The notes beneath the pieces were generated by a model. The model worked only from the letters and a program-made list of their open reading frames with translations. It ran no database searches and was not told the origin of the DNA. From assembly GCF_014873955.1 (NCBI RefSeq), contig NZ_JADBED010000001.1, positions 1,116,001 to 1,180,000 of the forward strand: a stretch of DNA of 64,000 bases, written 5' to 3'. Made by a program: the position numbers and the translations under genes. Shown here piece by piece: positions 38,943 to 47,324 of this stretch (its first letter is position 1; each line of letters opens with the position of its first letter). Source of the stretch: Nesterenkonia lutea (GTDB lineage Bacteria; Actinomycetota; Actinomycetes; Actinomycetales; Micrococcaceae).

Positions 38943-40286
38943 TCACCAGCGCAGCTTCACGGAGGTCGATCGGCCGAGCCCGGGCAGGGAGAAGGCGTCG
39001 CCGTGACCTCGCGTGACTCCTGCCAGCGGATCGCTGGCGCTGTCGCCCTGGGGCCCCGCCGACGCCGGGTCGGCACGGACGATGTCCCGCGCGGGGTCCA
39101 GGATCTCGCGGACCACCTGCACCATCAGGTAGATCAGCGTGGCCATATGGGCCAGGATGCCCAGGTGGTACGCCCAGTCGATGAGCTCGGTTCCCCCGGC
39201 GAACTCGCCGCCGGAGGTGATCTTCGCGCTCATCATCCAGACGGCGACCCAGTGGAAGACCTCTGCCGTCTGCCAGAGGAGGTATCCGCGCACCCTCGGC
39301 CGGGCGAGCACCAGCAGCGGGATCAGCCACATCACGAACTGCGGCGAATAGACCTTGCCCAGCAGCAGGAAGCTGGCCACGATGAGGAAGCAGATCTGGG
39401 CCAGCCTCGGGCGTGTGGGCGCGGCCCAGGTGAGATAGGCGATGCCCAGGCAGCACAGCAGGAAGAGTCCGTTGGAGAGCAGCGAGAAACCGGCCCCGTC
39501 CAGCGGAAGCCAGCCGAAGAACAGCCACATCGAGGAGAAGCTGACATCGCGCTCGGAGGAGAAGCGGTAGAAGGTCGACCACTGCTCGAACTGCAGGATC
39601 ATGAACGGAACATTGACCGCCAGCCAGGTCACCACAGCGGCCAGCGTCGTCGCGACGAAGGAGCGCAGCCGTCCGCTGCGCACGCACAGCACCAGGATGG
39701 CCCCCAGGAAGAAGAGCGGGTAGAGCTTCATCGCCGCCCCGAGGCCGATCAGCACGCCCGCCCAGACCGGGTGGGAACGCCCCCAGAGCAGCAGCGCCAG
39801 TCCGCCGAGGAACACCGCCCACATGTCCCAGTTGATGGACAGCGAGAGGATGATGCCGGGGGCCAGCGCCACCATGAGCGCATCGTGGCGTCGCCATCCA
39901 GCCGTGGAGTATGCGGTGGCGACGACCACGCCGATCCAGCAGAGGATCACCGCCACATGGTTGAGGTCATAGAAGGCCAGGATGCGGGCATCGCTGATGC
40001 CCTCGCCCGGGACCAGCAGTGCGAGCACCCCGGCCACCATGGTGAGCAGCACCGGATACTCCATGACCTTCTCTGCCGGGACGTCATCGACGAAGGGGAA
40101 GAGCCCCTCGGCGAGGCCGCGCTGGCTGAAGAGCAGCGAGAAGTCCGAGTAGCACATGTGGATGTGCTGCTCGGGGTCGGTCCAGCCGTTGATGCGACAC
40201 CATTGCACCGCCAGCACGGAGAGCGCCGCGCCCATCACGGTGGCCGCGAGGAGCAGCCAGAGCAGTCGTGAGCCGGGGATCTTCAC
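38943..40286 (-). CDS. GT-C (GT87/DUF2029-type) membrane glycosyltransferase
   Basis: Multi-pass membrane protein of 447 residues with about eleven helices. The first extracytoplasmic loop (WTDPEQHIHMCYSDFSLLFSQRG) holds acidic residues placed as in GT87 polyprenol-phosphate-mannose transferases; later IGLGAAMKLYPLFFLGA and KVYSPQFVMWLIPLLVL match the DUF2029 pattern. It overlaps the preceding MptB-like gene by 4 bp (ATGA), so it is coupled to it. It probably adds mannose residues to a lipoglycan outside the membrane; the linkage is unknown. Confidence 0.8.
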   Translation of the reverse strand: MKIPGSRLLWLLLAATVMGAALSVLAVQWCRINGWTDPEQHIHMCYSDFSLLFSQRGLAEGLFPFVDDVPAEKVMEYPVLLTMVAGVLALLVPGEGISDARILAFYDLNHVAVILCWIGVVVATAYSTAGWRRHDALMVALAPGIILSLSINWDMWAVFLGGLALLLWGRSHPVWAGVLIGLGAAMKLYPLFFLGAILVLCVRSGRLRSFVATTLAAVVTWLAVNVPFMILQFEQWSTFYRFSSERDVSFSSMWLFFGWLPLDGAGFSLLSNGLFLLCCLGIAYLTWAAPTRPRLAQICFLIVASFLLLGKVYSPQFVMWLIPLLVLARPRVRGYLLWQTAEVFHWVAVWMMSAKITSGGEFAGGTELIDWAYHLGILAHMATLIYLMVQVVREILDPARDIVRADPASAGPQGDSASDPLAGVTRGHGDAFSLPGLGRSTSVKLRW

Positions 40287-41935
40287 CTGGTGTCCTTCTC
40301 ATAGATGTCCTCGGCCGCCCAGGGTGTGCGCGGCGGGGTCAATTCTCGCAGGCGCTGCCAGCCGCTCCCGGCATTCCAGCGCTGTGAGCGGCGTCTCATG
40401 TCGAAGAACTCGGTGGTGTTCGGGTCGAGGAAGACCACGTAGATCAGGTACACGGTGACCACTGCGATTGCGATCGTGTGGATCACCGCGGCGTCGATCC
40501 ACTGCGCCACGGAGAGCTGGCCCACCATGGAGAGCAGCACCATCACCGTGATCACCGTGGTGACCAGCACCAGGATCCGGCCGCGGTAGACGTGGACCAC
40601 GGCGTAGAAGGGAAGCAGCCAGAGCAGGTACCAGGGCTGGATGATCGACGAGGTCAGCACCACGATGGTCAGCCCGTAGGCCGCCCAGAGCACCGGATTG
40701 CCCACGTTGCGGCGCAGCAGCAGCACTGCGAGCACGACTCCGGCGGCGAGTCTGGCCAGGGCATAGACGACCTCGGTCACCAGACTGGCGTCCACGCCGC
40801 TGAGCACCCCGATCGCCGCGCCCAGTCCGATGCCCAGCAACCCCACGGGAGCGGCCTGGAGCACCGCGGCGCCTGCTCCCAGTGCCGCTGAGATCCAGCC
40901 CAGGCCTATCCCCAGGGCCGCTCCCCCGCTGACCAGGAGCACGGCGGCGGCGGCACCCCCGATCACCCATTCGCGCATCCGTCGCCAGAGCGCGGAGGTG
41001 TCCTTCAGCGGCAGCAGCAGGATGAAGGGCAGCACCACCATGGCGATGGGTTTGACCGCGATGGCCGCGACCAGGAGCAGAATCCCCAGCGCCCTGCGTC
41101 TTCGCAGTGCGGCCAGAGTCCCGGCGAGCATGAGTCCGATCATCAGCGCGTCATTGTGCCCTGCGGACACGAAGACCAGCAGAGTCATCGGGTTCAGCAG
41201 ACACAGCCACAGCGCCCAGGACGGTTCGGAGCCGAAGGCACGGGCGAGTCGCGGGACGCAGTAGAGCATCAGCGCCATCCCGAGCAGGGAGAGGCACCGG
41301 AACAGCAGGATGGCGATCTCCGGCACCCCGCCGGAGATGAACCAGATGATCTGCGCGAGCACCAGGAACAGCGGGCCATAGGGCGAGGGGGATTCGGCCC
41401 ACAGTCCGTCCGCACCCTCCATGAACCACCCGGGCAGCTCTGAGACCCCGTCCTCATAGGGATTGAGCCCGGCATGCAGCACCCGACCCTGGGCCAGGTA
41501 GGAGTACACATCGCGGGAGAAGATCGGCAGGCTGAACATCAGCGGGGTGGCCCACATGATCAGCGTGCGGCGCATCACCGGGGTCACCCGGGCAGACCAG
41601 GAGCCCACGCGCTGAGAGAGCCGCAGCCAGGAGCGCAGCAGCAGCAGGGCACCCAGGACCAGCAGCACCGTACAGACGACGACGCCGGTCGTCGTCGTCC
41701 GCAGGGGCAGGAGCACGGGGTTCAGCGCCAGCAGGGACTGCGGGGTCATGGCCAGCCAGCCGACGCCCCAGGACCCGACCATGATCATCAGCGAGGCCAG
41801 CAGCCCCTGCCGAGCGGTGTGCGAGGCCGCTGCCTCTTCGCCGCCGATGAGCCAGGCTGTGGGAGGCCACTGGCCCAGGAATGCGCGCATGCGCAGCGCA
41901 TTGCGAGAGACCGGATTAGTGCGCACCATCAGCAC
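40283..41935 (-). CDS. MptA/MptB-type alpha-1,6-mannosyltransferase (second paralogue)
   Basis: GT-C polyprenol-phosphate-mannose-dependent enzyme of 550 residues with about a dozen membrane helices. The family motif FSRDVYSYLAQGRVLHAGLNPYEDGVS contains the catalytic Asp, and AESPSPYGPLFLVLAQIIW and SAGHNDALMIGLMLAGTLAA follow. MptA/MptB build the alpha-1,6-mannan core of lipomannan in mycobacteria, corynebacteria and micrococci. It overlaps the upstream MptB-like gene by 20 bp and the downstream GT87 gene by 4 bp: a three-gene coupled operon. Confidence 0.88.
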   Translation of the reverse strand: MLMVRTNPVSRNALRMRAFLGQWPPTAWLIGGEEAAASHTARQGLLASLMIMVGSWGVGWLAMTPQSLLALNPVLLPLRTTTTGVVVCTVLLVLGALLLLRSWLRLSQRVGSWSARVTPVMRRTLIMWATPLMFSLPIFSRDVYSYLAQGRVLHAGLNPYEDGVSELPGWFMEGADGLWAESPSPYGPLFLVLAQIIWFISGGVPEIAILLFRCLSLLGMALMLYCVPRLARAFGSEPSWALWLCLLNPMTLLVFVSAGHNDALMIGLMLAGTLAALRRRRALGILLLVAAIAVKPIAMVVLPFILLLPLKDTSALWRRMREWVIGGAAAAVLLVSGGAALGIGLGWISAALGAGAAVLQAAPVGLLGIGLGAAIGVLSGVDASLVTEVVYALARLAAGVVLAVLLLRRNVGNPVLWAAYGLTIVVLTSSIIQPWYLLWLLPFYAVVHVYRGRILVLVTTVITVMVLLSMVGQLSVAQWIDAAVIHTIAIAVVTVYLIYVVFLDPNTTEFFDMRRRSQRWNAGSGWQRLRELTPPRTPWAAEDIYEKDTR

Positions 41936-43670
41936 GCTCCGCTTCCGGACCCTGTGGCTGCGGCACGACCGGCCGTCCGCGCCGTCGCAGGCGGGGCCGC
42001 TCCCAGCTGAAGCTGGGCAGACCCCATCCGTCCCAGACGACCCAGCGGGTCTGCCGGTCCACCAGCGTCAGCCAGACGATGGAGATCCAGGAGATGGTGA
42101 TGGACAGGGCGATCATCTGCTGGTCCAGCTGCAGGAACTGATAGATGGAGAGCTGGTCGGAGGCGCCGAAGGTCAGGAAGAACATGATCGTGAACACGAC
42201 CCACTTGAACTGCCAGTCCTTGCGGATCCCGGTGATGGCGAAGAGCGGGAGCAGCCACAGCAGGTACCAGGGCTGAATGATCGGTGAGAGGACCACCAGC
42301 GCGGTGAACGCCCAGACCATCCGCTGGACGATGAACCTGTCGCTGCCCCGGAACATGAGCCACAGCACCACGACCACCGAGAGGATCCGTCCGCCGATCT
42401 TGAACACCTCCAGGGTCCAGCCGCTGTCCAGGCCGAAGGCACGCAGCAGCGTCCCGAGCCAGCCGTCAGCGATGCCGATCGGGGACCAGAACACGCTGCC
42501 GGTGCCCGTGCCGGCGAGGACCGCGAGCCACCCGAAGCCGAAGCCCTGCACCAGGCCGATGCCGATCATCGCCGCGGCGGCCAGTGCCGCGGTGAAGAAC
42601 CAGTAGGCGAACTTCCGTCGCCAGGAAGCCCCCGCCCCGGCCCAGAGCAGCCCGATGAAGGGCAGCAGCACGATGGTGATCGGTTTGATCCCGATGGAGA
42701 CGACCACGAGCAGGGTGGCGAGGACTCCCCTTCCCCGCGCCGCGGCATAGACCCCGGCGAGGGCGAAGCCGACCATGATGGCGTCATTGTGGGCGCTGGA
42801 GATGAAGCTGATGATCAGCAGCGGGTTGGCCAGCGTGATCCATTGTGCGCGTGCGGGGTCCACCCCGTGGAGCCGAGCAAGCTTGGGCACGAAGATCATC
42901 ATCATGATCACACCGCCCACGCAGGCGAGCCGGAACAGGAACAGTGCAAGATCCGGACTCTCGGCCGCCCAGCTCATCACAGCGGCCTCGATCCAGAGGA
43001 AGAGCGGGCCATAGGGGGTCTCCGACTCGGCCCAGAGGATGTCGGTGCCCAGCTGGAACCAGTTGTCCAGCGTGGAGACGCCCGTGGTGTAAGGATCCTG
43101 TCCGGCGAGGACGAGCCGGCCCTGGTTCAGGTAGGCGAAGACATCCCGGGAGAAGATCGGGATCGCGATCAGCTGCGGGAGCGACCAGAGCACCGTCGCC
43201 GCGTTGACGACCCGCAGCGATCCCGGCGGCCAGTGCTGCTGTTGATCGGGGTCCTCCAAGACGCGGCCCAGCCGCAGCCACGCCCGCAGCATGATCCAGC
43301 AGCCCAGGGTCAGCGCGAGGGTCGAGACGACGACGCCGGCAGGTTCGGTGCGCAGCAGGATGATCCAGGCGTGACGGGAGAGTGGAGAGACGCTGACCAG
43401 CCAGCCGACGCCCAGGGAGCCCAGGAGCACGAGCAGGGACCCGAGCAGACCTTCGACCATCGGCGACCAGACGTGCTTCGGACGGGTGGAGGATCTCAAG
43501 ACGTGCAGCCACAGGTCCCTCCTGCGCGCTCGAGCCTGGCTGCTGGGGCTTTCCGGGCCGCGCGAGTCGGACGGGGCTGCAACCTCGGAGTGGGTCTTGG
43601 CGAGCCCTGTGGAGCCCTCGGCACCTCGGGGTGCGGGACTGTTCTCGGCGGCTCCAGCCTCAGCGCTCAT
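41916..43670 (-). CDS. MptB-type alpha-1,6-mannosyltransferase (first paralogue)
   Basis: Membrane mannosyltransferase of 584 residues from the ATG at 43670 (MSAEAGAAENSP); the frame extends 120 bp upstream into the orn promoter region. The hydrophilic N-terminus of about 70 residues precedes the helices. FSRDVFAYLNQGRLVLAGQDPYTTGVS, AESETPYGPLFLWIEAAVM and SSAHNDAIMVGFALAGVYAA mirror the second paralogue motif for motif, indicating duplication. It is the first gene of the three-gene GT-C operon and diverges from orn. Confidence 0.88.
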   Translation of the reverse strand: MSAEAGAAENSPAPRGAEGSTGLAKTHSEVAAPSDSRGPESPSSQARARRRDLWLHVLRSSTRPKHVWSPMVEGLLGSLLVLLGSLGVGWLVSVSPLSRHAWIILLRTEPAGVVVSTLALTLGCWIMLRAWLRLGRVLEDPDQQQHWPPGSLRVVNAATVLWSLPQLIAIPIFSRDVFAYLNQGRLVLAGQDPYTTGVSTLDNWFQLGTDILWAESETPYGPLFLWIEAAVMSWAAESPDLALFLFRLACVGGVIMMMIFVPKLARLHGVDPARAQWITLANPLLIISFISSAHNDAIMVGFALAGVYAAARGRGVLATLLVVVSIGIKPITIVLLPFIGLLWAGAGASWRRKFAYWFFTAALAAAAMIGIGLVQGFGFGWLAVLAGTGTGSVFWSPIGIADGWLGTLLRAFGLDSGWTLEVFKIGGRILSVVVVLWLMFRGSDRFIVQRMVWAFTALVVLSPIIQPWYLLWLLPLFAITGIRKDWQFKWVVFTIMFFLTFGASDQLSIYQFLQLDQQMIALSITISWISIVWLTLVDRQTRWVVWDGWGLPSFSWERPRLRRRGRPVVPQPQGPEAERADGAH

Positions 43671-43728
43671 CGCCCCTGAATTTATCACCCCCCACACCCG
43701 CCCCCTCCGGCCTGACCACGCCCGTCGG

Positions 43729-43734
43729 TAGAGT
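43729..43734 (+). promoter_or_regulatory. -10 element for orn, possibly leaderless
   Basis: TAGAGT ends 7 nt before a GTG at 43742 that is in frame with orn (GTG AGT GCC GAT ATG). Transcription from this -10 would start at or next to that GTG, so orn may be translated from a leaderless mRNA, giving four extra N-terminal residues. No -35 is evident. Confidence 0.4.
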
Positions 43735-43753
43735 ATGCAGGGTGAGTGCCGAT

Positions 43754-44356
43754 ATGACTGAGACCAATGACTCCTCCCCCTCCGACGCACCGGTCCGCCC
43801 AGGCGGTTCCTGGGCCGGGCGCATGGTGTGGATCGACTGCGAGATGACCGGGTTGAACCCCGACCACGATGTGCTGGTGGAGATCGCCGCGCTGGTCACC
43901 GACGCCGAGCTGAACGTCCTCGGCGAAGGGGTGCAGGTGGTGATCGCCCCCGATCCGGCCGAGCGGCTGAAGACCATGGCCCCGGTCGTGCAGAAGATGC
44001 ACACGGCCTCGGGCCTGCTTGAGGATCTCAAGGACGGAGTCTCGGTGCGAGTCGCCGAGCAGCGAGTCCTGGAGTATGTGCAGCGGTGGATCCCCGAGGC
44101 CGGGGTCGCCCCGCTGGCGGGAAACTCGATCCATGCGGACAAGGCCTTCCTGCGCCTGGCCATGCCGGAGCTGATGAAGCACCTGCACTATCGGCTCATC
44201 GATGTCTCCACGATCAAGGAGCTCTCCGCCAGGTGGTATCCGGAGGCGAAGAAGTCTGCTCCGGCCAAGACCGGCAATCACCGCGCGCTGGGTGACATCC
44301 GAGATTCCATCGAGGAGCTCAGGCACTACCGGCGCACGGTGTTCAGGCAGAGCTGA
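43754..44356 (+). CDS. orn: oligoribonuclease
   Basis: DEDDh 3'-5' exoribonuclease that degrades nano-RNA and pGpG in the cytoplasm. 200 residues from the ATG at 43754; a GTG at 43742 in the same frame is an equally plausible start on a leaderless mRNA. Catalytic acidic residues are in MVWIDCEMTGLNPDHDVLVEIA, GNSIHADKAFLR and the final GDIRDSIEEL, with His in NHRALGD. The 15-residue polar N-terminus (DSSPSDAPVRPGG) is an extension. tRNA-His follows on the same strand. Confidence 0.95.
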   Translation: MTETNDSSPSDAPVRPGGSWAGRMVWIDCEMTGLNPDHDVLVEIAALVTDAELNVLGEGVQVVIAPDPAERLKTMAPVVQKMHTASGLLEDLKDGVSVRVAEQRVLEYVQRWIPEAGVAPLAGNSIHADKAFLRLAMPELMKHLHYRLIDVSTIKELSARWYPEAKKSAPAKTGNHRALGDIRDSIEELRHYRRTVFRQS

Positions 44357-44363
44357 GCTGATT

Positions 44364-44392
44364 TTCGGAATGCACCGATAGCTGTGTAGACT
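44364..44392 (+). promoter_or_regulatory. candidate promoter of tRNA-His
   Basis: TTCGGA (44364-44369), a 17-nt spacer and TAGACT (44387-44392), about 70 bp upstream of the mature tRNA. The -10 is good and the -35 weak. Confidence 0.45.
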
Positions 44393-44464
44393 GACCTGCG
44401 TTGCTTTTCAGCCCTTTGGGACTGAGTCGCAGACGATTGTGGAGCCGCTCTCGGCTTCACGCAT

Positions 44465-44541
44465 GGTGGGCGTAGCTCAGCTGGTAGAGCATCGCGTTGT
44501 GGTCGCGAGGGTCGCGGGTTCAAGCCCCGTCGCTCACCCCA
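44465..44541 (+). tRNA. tRNA-His (anticodon GTG)
   Basis: Complete cloverleaf with the extra G at position -1 (44465) facing C73, the identity element of histidine tRNA. The acceptor stem GTGGGCG pairs with CGCTCAC, the anticodon stem TCGCG/CGCGA encloses the loop TTGTGGT (anticodon GTG), the T arm is GCGGGTTCAAGCCCCGT, and CCA is encoded. A Rho-independent terminator follows within 4 nt. Confidence 0.97.
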
Positions 44542-44544
44542 TGG

Positions 44545-44577
44545 AACGGTCCTGGTCATTCGACCAGGACCGTTTTT
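44545..44577 (+). terminator. Rho-independent terminator after tRNA-His
   Basis: A 13-bp perfect stem (AACGGTCCTGGTC and complement) with the 4-nt loop ATTC, ending in a run of five T. This is the most canonical intrinsic terminator in the window. Confidence 0.95.
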
Positions 44578-44732
44578 CGTCGGCCCCGGCCTTCGTGCCG
44601 CCGCTGCCCGGCGCCGCCCGGTCCGCAGCGCGGGCATCCAGCCTGGTCTCTGCGCCGGGACGCCTCGCCAGGCAGCGCGGACACGGACCTGTAGCCTGTA
44701 CGAAGCCTGATAGCCAGCAGAGAGATTCGCCT

Positions 44733-45905
44733 ATGTCCCGCCTGACCAGTCGTTTCGCCAATGTGGTGCCGCCGATCCAACGCCGCCAGGAGCGCATCGG
44801 CGAACTCGAGCGTCAGCTTGCGGAGAAGGATGCTGAGCTCACGGTGCGGGAAGCCGAATACGCGGCCAGTCTGCAGCGCTCACGTGCTGAGGCGGCGAAG
44901 TGGCGCGGCTTCACCCGAAGCAAGGCTGAACAGCTCGACGCGGCGCAGAGCCGAGTGCGAGCCATCCAGCGCGAGCGCACGACATTCAGCACACAGTTGG
45001 CGAACTACAAGGCCACCTACTCGGCGATGGCGAAACTCAGAGATCCTGCGCACCTAGTCATGCGGCAGATCCCCTATAAGCTGCGCAACTACTCGTTCGC
45101 CCAGAGTCATGGCGTGGGTGTCCCCGAGGTGTCTGCGGTCTGGTCTGATCCCGCCGAGATTGACCTGTCAGTGATCGCCGCCGAGAGGATCGTGTTGAAG
45201 GCGGACAGCGAGGCGAGCGGCCGCGCGGTCTGGCCGCTCGTCCGGGAAGGTGACTCCTGGGTGAAGCTGGGCAGTGAACTCCGGCTGCCGAACGGTCGGC
45301 TTCCTGCATCCATGGTCGAGACGATGAGCGCGATGCGTGGCCCGTTCTTTGCTGAAGAGTTCCTGGTCGGCACTGGCGAATCAAGCCTTCCGGAGGACAT
45401 CAAGTTCTATATGTCCTATGGCGAGGTGCTGCAGGTCTTGGTCATGCAGCAGGGCAAGCAGGGAACCACCGACCGCCAGCTCTTCTCGCGGGCCTACTTC
45501 AGCGAGTCCGGCCGCACACTGGGTCGCGTGCTGGGTGGGGCGCGGTATGCAGACATCATGCCTCCCGTGCTCCTGCCGGAGCTCGTCGAGGTGGCCAAGC
45601 GGCTCTCCAGACTCGTCGGCGTCCCATTCATCCGGGTTGACCTCTACCAGACCCCTCGCGGGCCTGTGCTGGGTGAACTCACCCTGCTGCCCGGCGGTCA
45701 CCATGAGTACACGCCGAAGCATGACCGAAGGATGGGCAAGAAGTGGACCGCGGGCCGGGCGCGTCTGGAACGCGACCTCGGCGCCGGCCGCCCACCTGGG
45801 ATGCTCTTCGGGGCGAACGACTACGCGTGGCACTACCCGCCGCACGAAGGCAGAGCTGGAGAGCCCAACGCGTGGTCCCGGGTTCCCGCGCCCCTGGCGC
45901 CCTAG
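44733..45905 (+). CDS. TupA-like ATP-grasp protein with N-terminal coiled coil
   Basis: Protein of 390 residues from the ATG at 44733. The first 100 residues form a coiled coil (RRQERIGELERQLAEKDAELTVREAEYAASLQ). The rest matches the TupA-like ATP-grasp fold: LVLKADSEASGR-type lysine strand (RIVLKADSEASGRAV), PFFAEEFLVGTG, DIKFYMSYGEVLQVLV and FIRVDLYQTPRGPVLGELTLLPGG, with the Glu/Asn-type metal ligands in VLGELTLLPG. TupA relatives make teichuronopeptide or modify cell-surface polysaccharides by forming amide bonds. Likely a cell-wall polymer amidoligase. It lies alone after tRNA-His. Confidence 0.8.
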   Translation: MSRLTSRFANVVPPIQRRQERIGELERQLAEKDAELTVREAEYAASLQRSRAEAAKWRGFTRSKAEQLDAAQSRVRAIQRERTTFSTQLANYKATYSAMAKLRDPAHLVMRQIPYKLRNYSFAQSHGVGVPEVSAVWSDPAEIDLSVIAAERIVLKADSEASGRAVWPLVREGDSWVKLGSELRLPNGRLPASMVETMSAMRGPFFAEEFLVGTGESSLPEDIKFYMSYGEVLQVLVMQQGKQGTTDRQLFSRAYFSESGRTLGRVLGGARYADIMPPVLLPELVEVAKRLSRLVGVPFIRVDLYQTPRGPVLGELTLLPGGHHEYTPKHDRRMGKKWTAGRARLERDLGAGRPPGMLFGANDYAWHYPPHEGRAGEPNAWSRVPAPLAP

Positions 45906-45955
45906 CCACATGTCCGCCAGCGCCTGCATCCCGCACACCTGATCGACGCGCAAGA

Positions 45956-45989
45956 AGCCGCCCCGCCCTCCCGTGCGGATGGGGCGGCT
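45956..45989. terminator. GC-rich hairpin between convergent genes
   Basis: AGCCGCCCC (45956-45964) pairs with GGGGCGGCT (45981-45989) across a 16-nt loop, between the TupA-like gene and the convergent small Cys-rich gene. Confidence 0.6.
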
Positions 45990-46006
45990 GTGCATGGGAG
46001 ACCGGC

Positions 46007-46228
46007 CTATGTGGCGACCCGGGCGTCCTCCGGCACACAGTGTTCGCAGCAGTAGACCGAGCTGCCGGCCCTGGTGCCGTGGCCCAGAACCCGCACGCCG
46101 CAGTGCGCGCAGGTCGGCGCCATGAGGTGGGCCGCACACTCGAAGCTGTCGAAGGTATGAGTCTCACCATGTTGGGTGACGGTCATGGGGGTGTCATAGT
46201 CGTTCCCGCAGGTGTCGCATGCTGCCAT
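46007..46228 (-). CDS. small Cys-rich (zinc-ribbon-like) protein
   Basis: Protein of 73 residues with three Cys pairs: CDTCGND near the N-terminus, CAHCGVR in the middle and CCEHC near the end, separated by THTFDSFECAAHLMAPT. The MxxCxxCGNxYxxx start and HTFDSFECA motif are shared by a widespread family of small actinobacterial and proteobacterial proteins of unknown function. It most likely binds one or two zinc ions. AGGAGG lies upstream of the ATG on the minus strand (from GCCTCCTT at 46234-46241). Confidence 0.8.
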   Translation of the reverse strand: MAACDTCGNDYDTPMTVTQHGETHTFDSFECAAHLMAPTCAHCGVRVLGHGTRAGSSVYCCEHCVPEDARVAT

Positions 46229-46626
46229 GATCTGCCTCCTTGGGTCTCAACCTCTGCCCGGTGTCGGGGTCCCGCATGAGAAATGGGATGACCGGGGTAC
46301 GGTTCCACCTTTCTCCTCGCTGACCGGGTACGTCAAGAGCCTGCCAGGGACACGAGCGCCCGGCCCTGCCGGTGTGAAGACAAGAAGAGACAGCACTGCC
46401 TAGGAGGAAGCGTGGTGGTGAGCCCACCAGCTCGAAGCTGGCTACGGCCACCGTCGGATAGGCACCAGCTCGAGCCAGACCGATACATGGCACGATGCGC
46501 GATAGCGCACTCCACCGCGACCCGTAATGAGTTGCCTGGTATGGCCCCAGAGCTGCAGGTCCTCCCCGTCACGTCGCACTGAGGAGTTGCTAGGGCTGAA
46601 CCGAGACCCCAGAGCCCAGGAATAGG
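46229..46626. other. region without a supported gene
   Basis: About 400 bp in which all open frames are short and unlike known proteins. Base composition is visibly less GC-rich than the housekeeping parts of the window. The region runs into the paralogue remnant at 46627, and may hold eroded sequence of its N-terminal half, but no DUF4190-like helices could be read. Confidence 0.5.
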
Positions 46627-46994
46627 GACTGGGAAGTCACAGTCAATAGTGTCACTGCGGACCCAGACGAACAGATCCTCCGCGCAAACCAGTTCAACCA
46701 CCGGCTCCCGATGGTACGACCTACGCGCTTATCAATGTAGGCAATTGGCTGGTGCGTCCCGGACGCCCACGCTCGGGACTGACATCTCGTATGTCTCTGG
46801 AACCAGAGAAACGATCAGCGCCTTCGATCAGATCGTTATGGCGCCCGACGCGCTCGACTCAATGAGGAAGCTCTGCAACGGGGCACCGAACAGGGCAACG
46901 TCGCGATTGCTACCCCCATCGACGATGAGGCGGGGCGGTTCGAGTTTGACTCGGTTTCGTCATCACCGAGGATGACTTCTTCAGGACCGAATAG
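46627..46994 (+). pseudogene. frameshifted remnant of the DUF4190/DUF4352-like gene
   Basis: Pieces in three reading frames, read in order, reproduce the C-terminal domain of the intact protein at 47325-48185. DWEVTVNSVTADPDEQILRA matches DWAVTINDVTLNADDEIASA; PDGTTYALINV matches ADGASYTLVNA; GTDISYVSGTRETIS matches GTDIAYVTSSGETVS, continuing into APDALDSM for APEPLDGS; EALQRGTEQGNVAIATP matches QELYNGGTETGNVVVAVP; FVITEDDFFRTE and a stop match LFDTDDAFFSMQ and its stop. Four frame changes are needed (near 46696, 46740-46777, about 46865 and 46930-46955). The N-terminal membrane half is not recognisable. A decayed tandem paralogue. Confidence 0.85.
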
Positions 46995-47324
46995 TACATG
47001 AGTACAGCGTCGGGAGGGTTCGTATTCTTGTCGGAGAAGCTCATGTCCGTGCCTGCCTTTACGGTTCTCTTGAGAGGAATTCGGTGCTGGCATGAAACCT
47101 AAGGCGCAAACGGCGCTTGTCTTCGAAACGCTCGTAGGGGCGAGTAGCGGGCAACAGCCTTCGTTCGCAGCACTGATCCTCCCTGCAAAAAGTCGACGCC
47201 ATCTGACCAACCCCGCAGGACAGCGCTAGGTACCTACCTGGAGCTTCCTTGCGCCGGACGTTTGGTACGACACCCTGAAATAGGACAGAATCACCCATGA
47301 ATCACTCAAATCCGGGAGGAACAA
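46995..47324. other. region between pseudogene and intact paralogue
   Basis: About 330 bp with no supported gene. The right end holds the leader of the DUF4190 gene, including GGGAGG 8 nt before its ATG and a GAATCACCCA decamer (47288-47297) that recurs upstream of the TM2 gene. Confidence 0.5.

Noticed and set aside
46194..46493. 99-residue minus-strand frame upstream of the Cys-rich protein
   Set aside because: Overlaps the start of the 73-residue gene, composition is not coding-like, and no family motif is seen.
47059..47298. 79-residue minus-strand frame between pseudogene and DUF4190 gene
   Set aside because: Arg/Cys-rich without recognisable domain, opposite the leader of a real gene; no ribosome-binding site.
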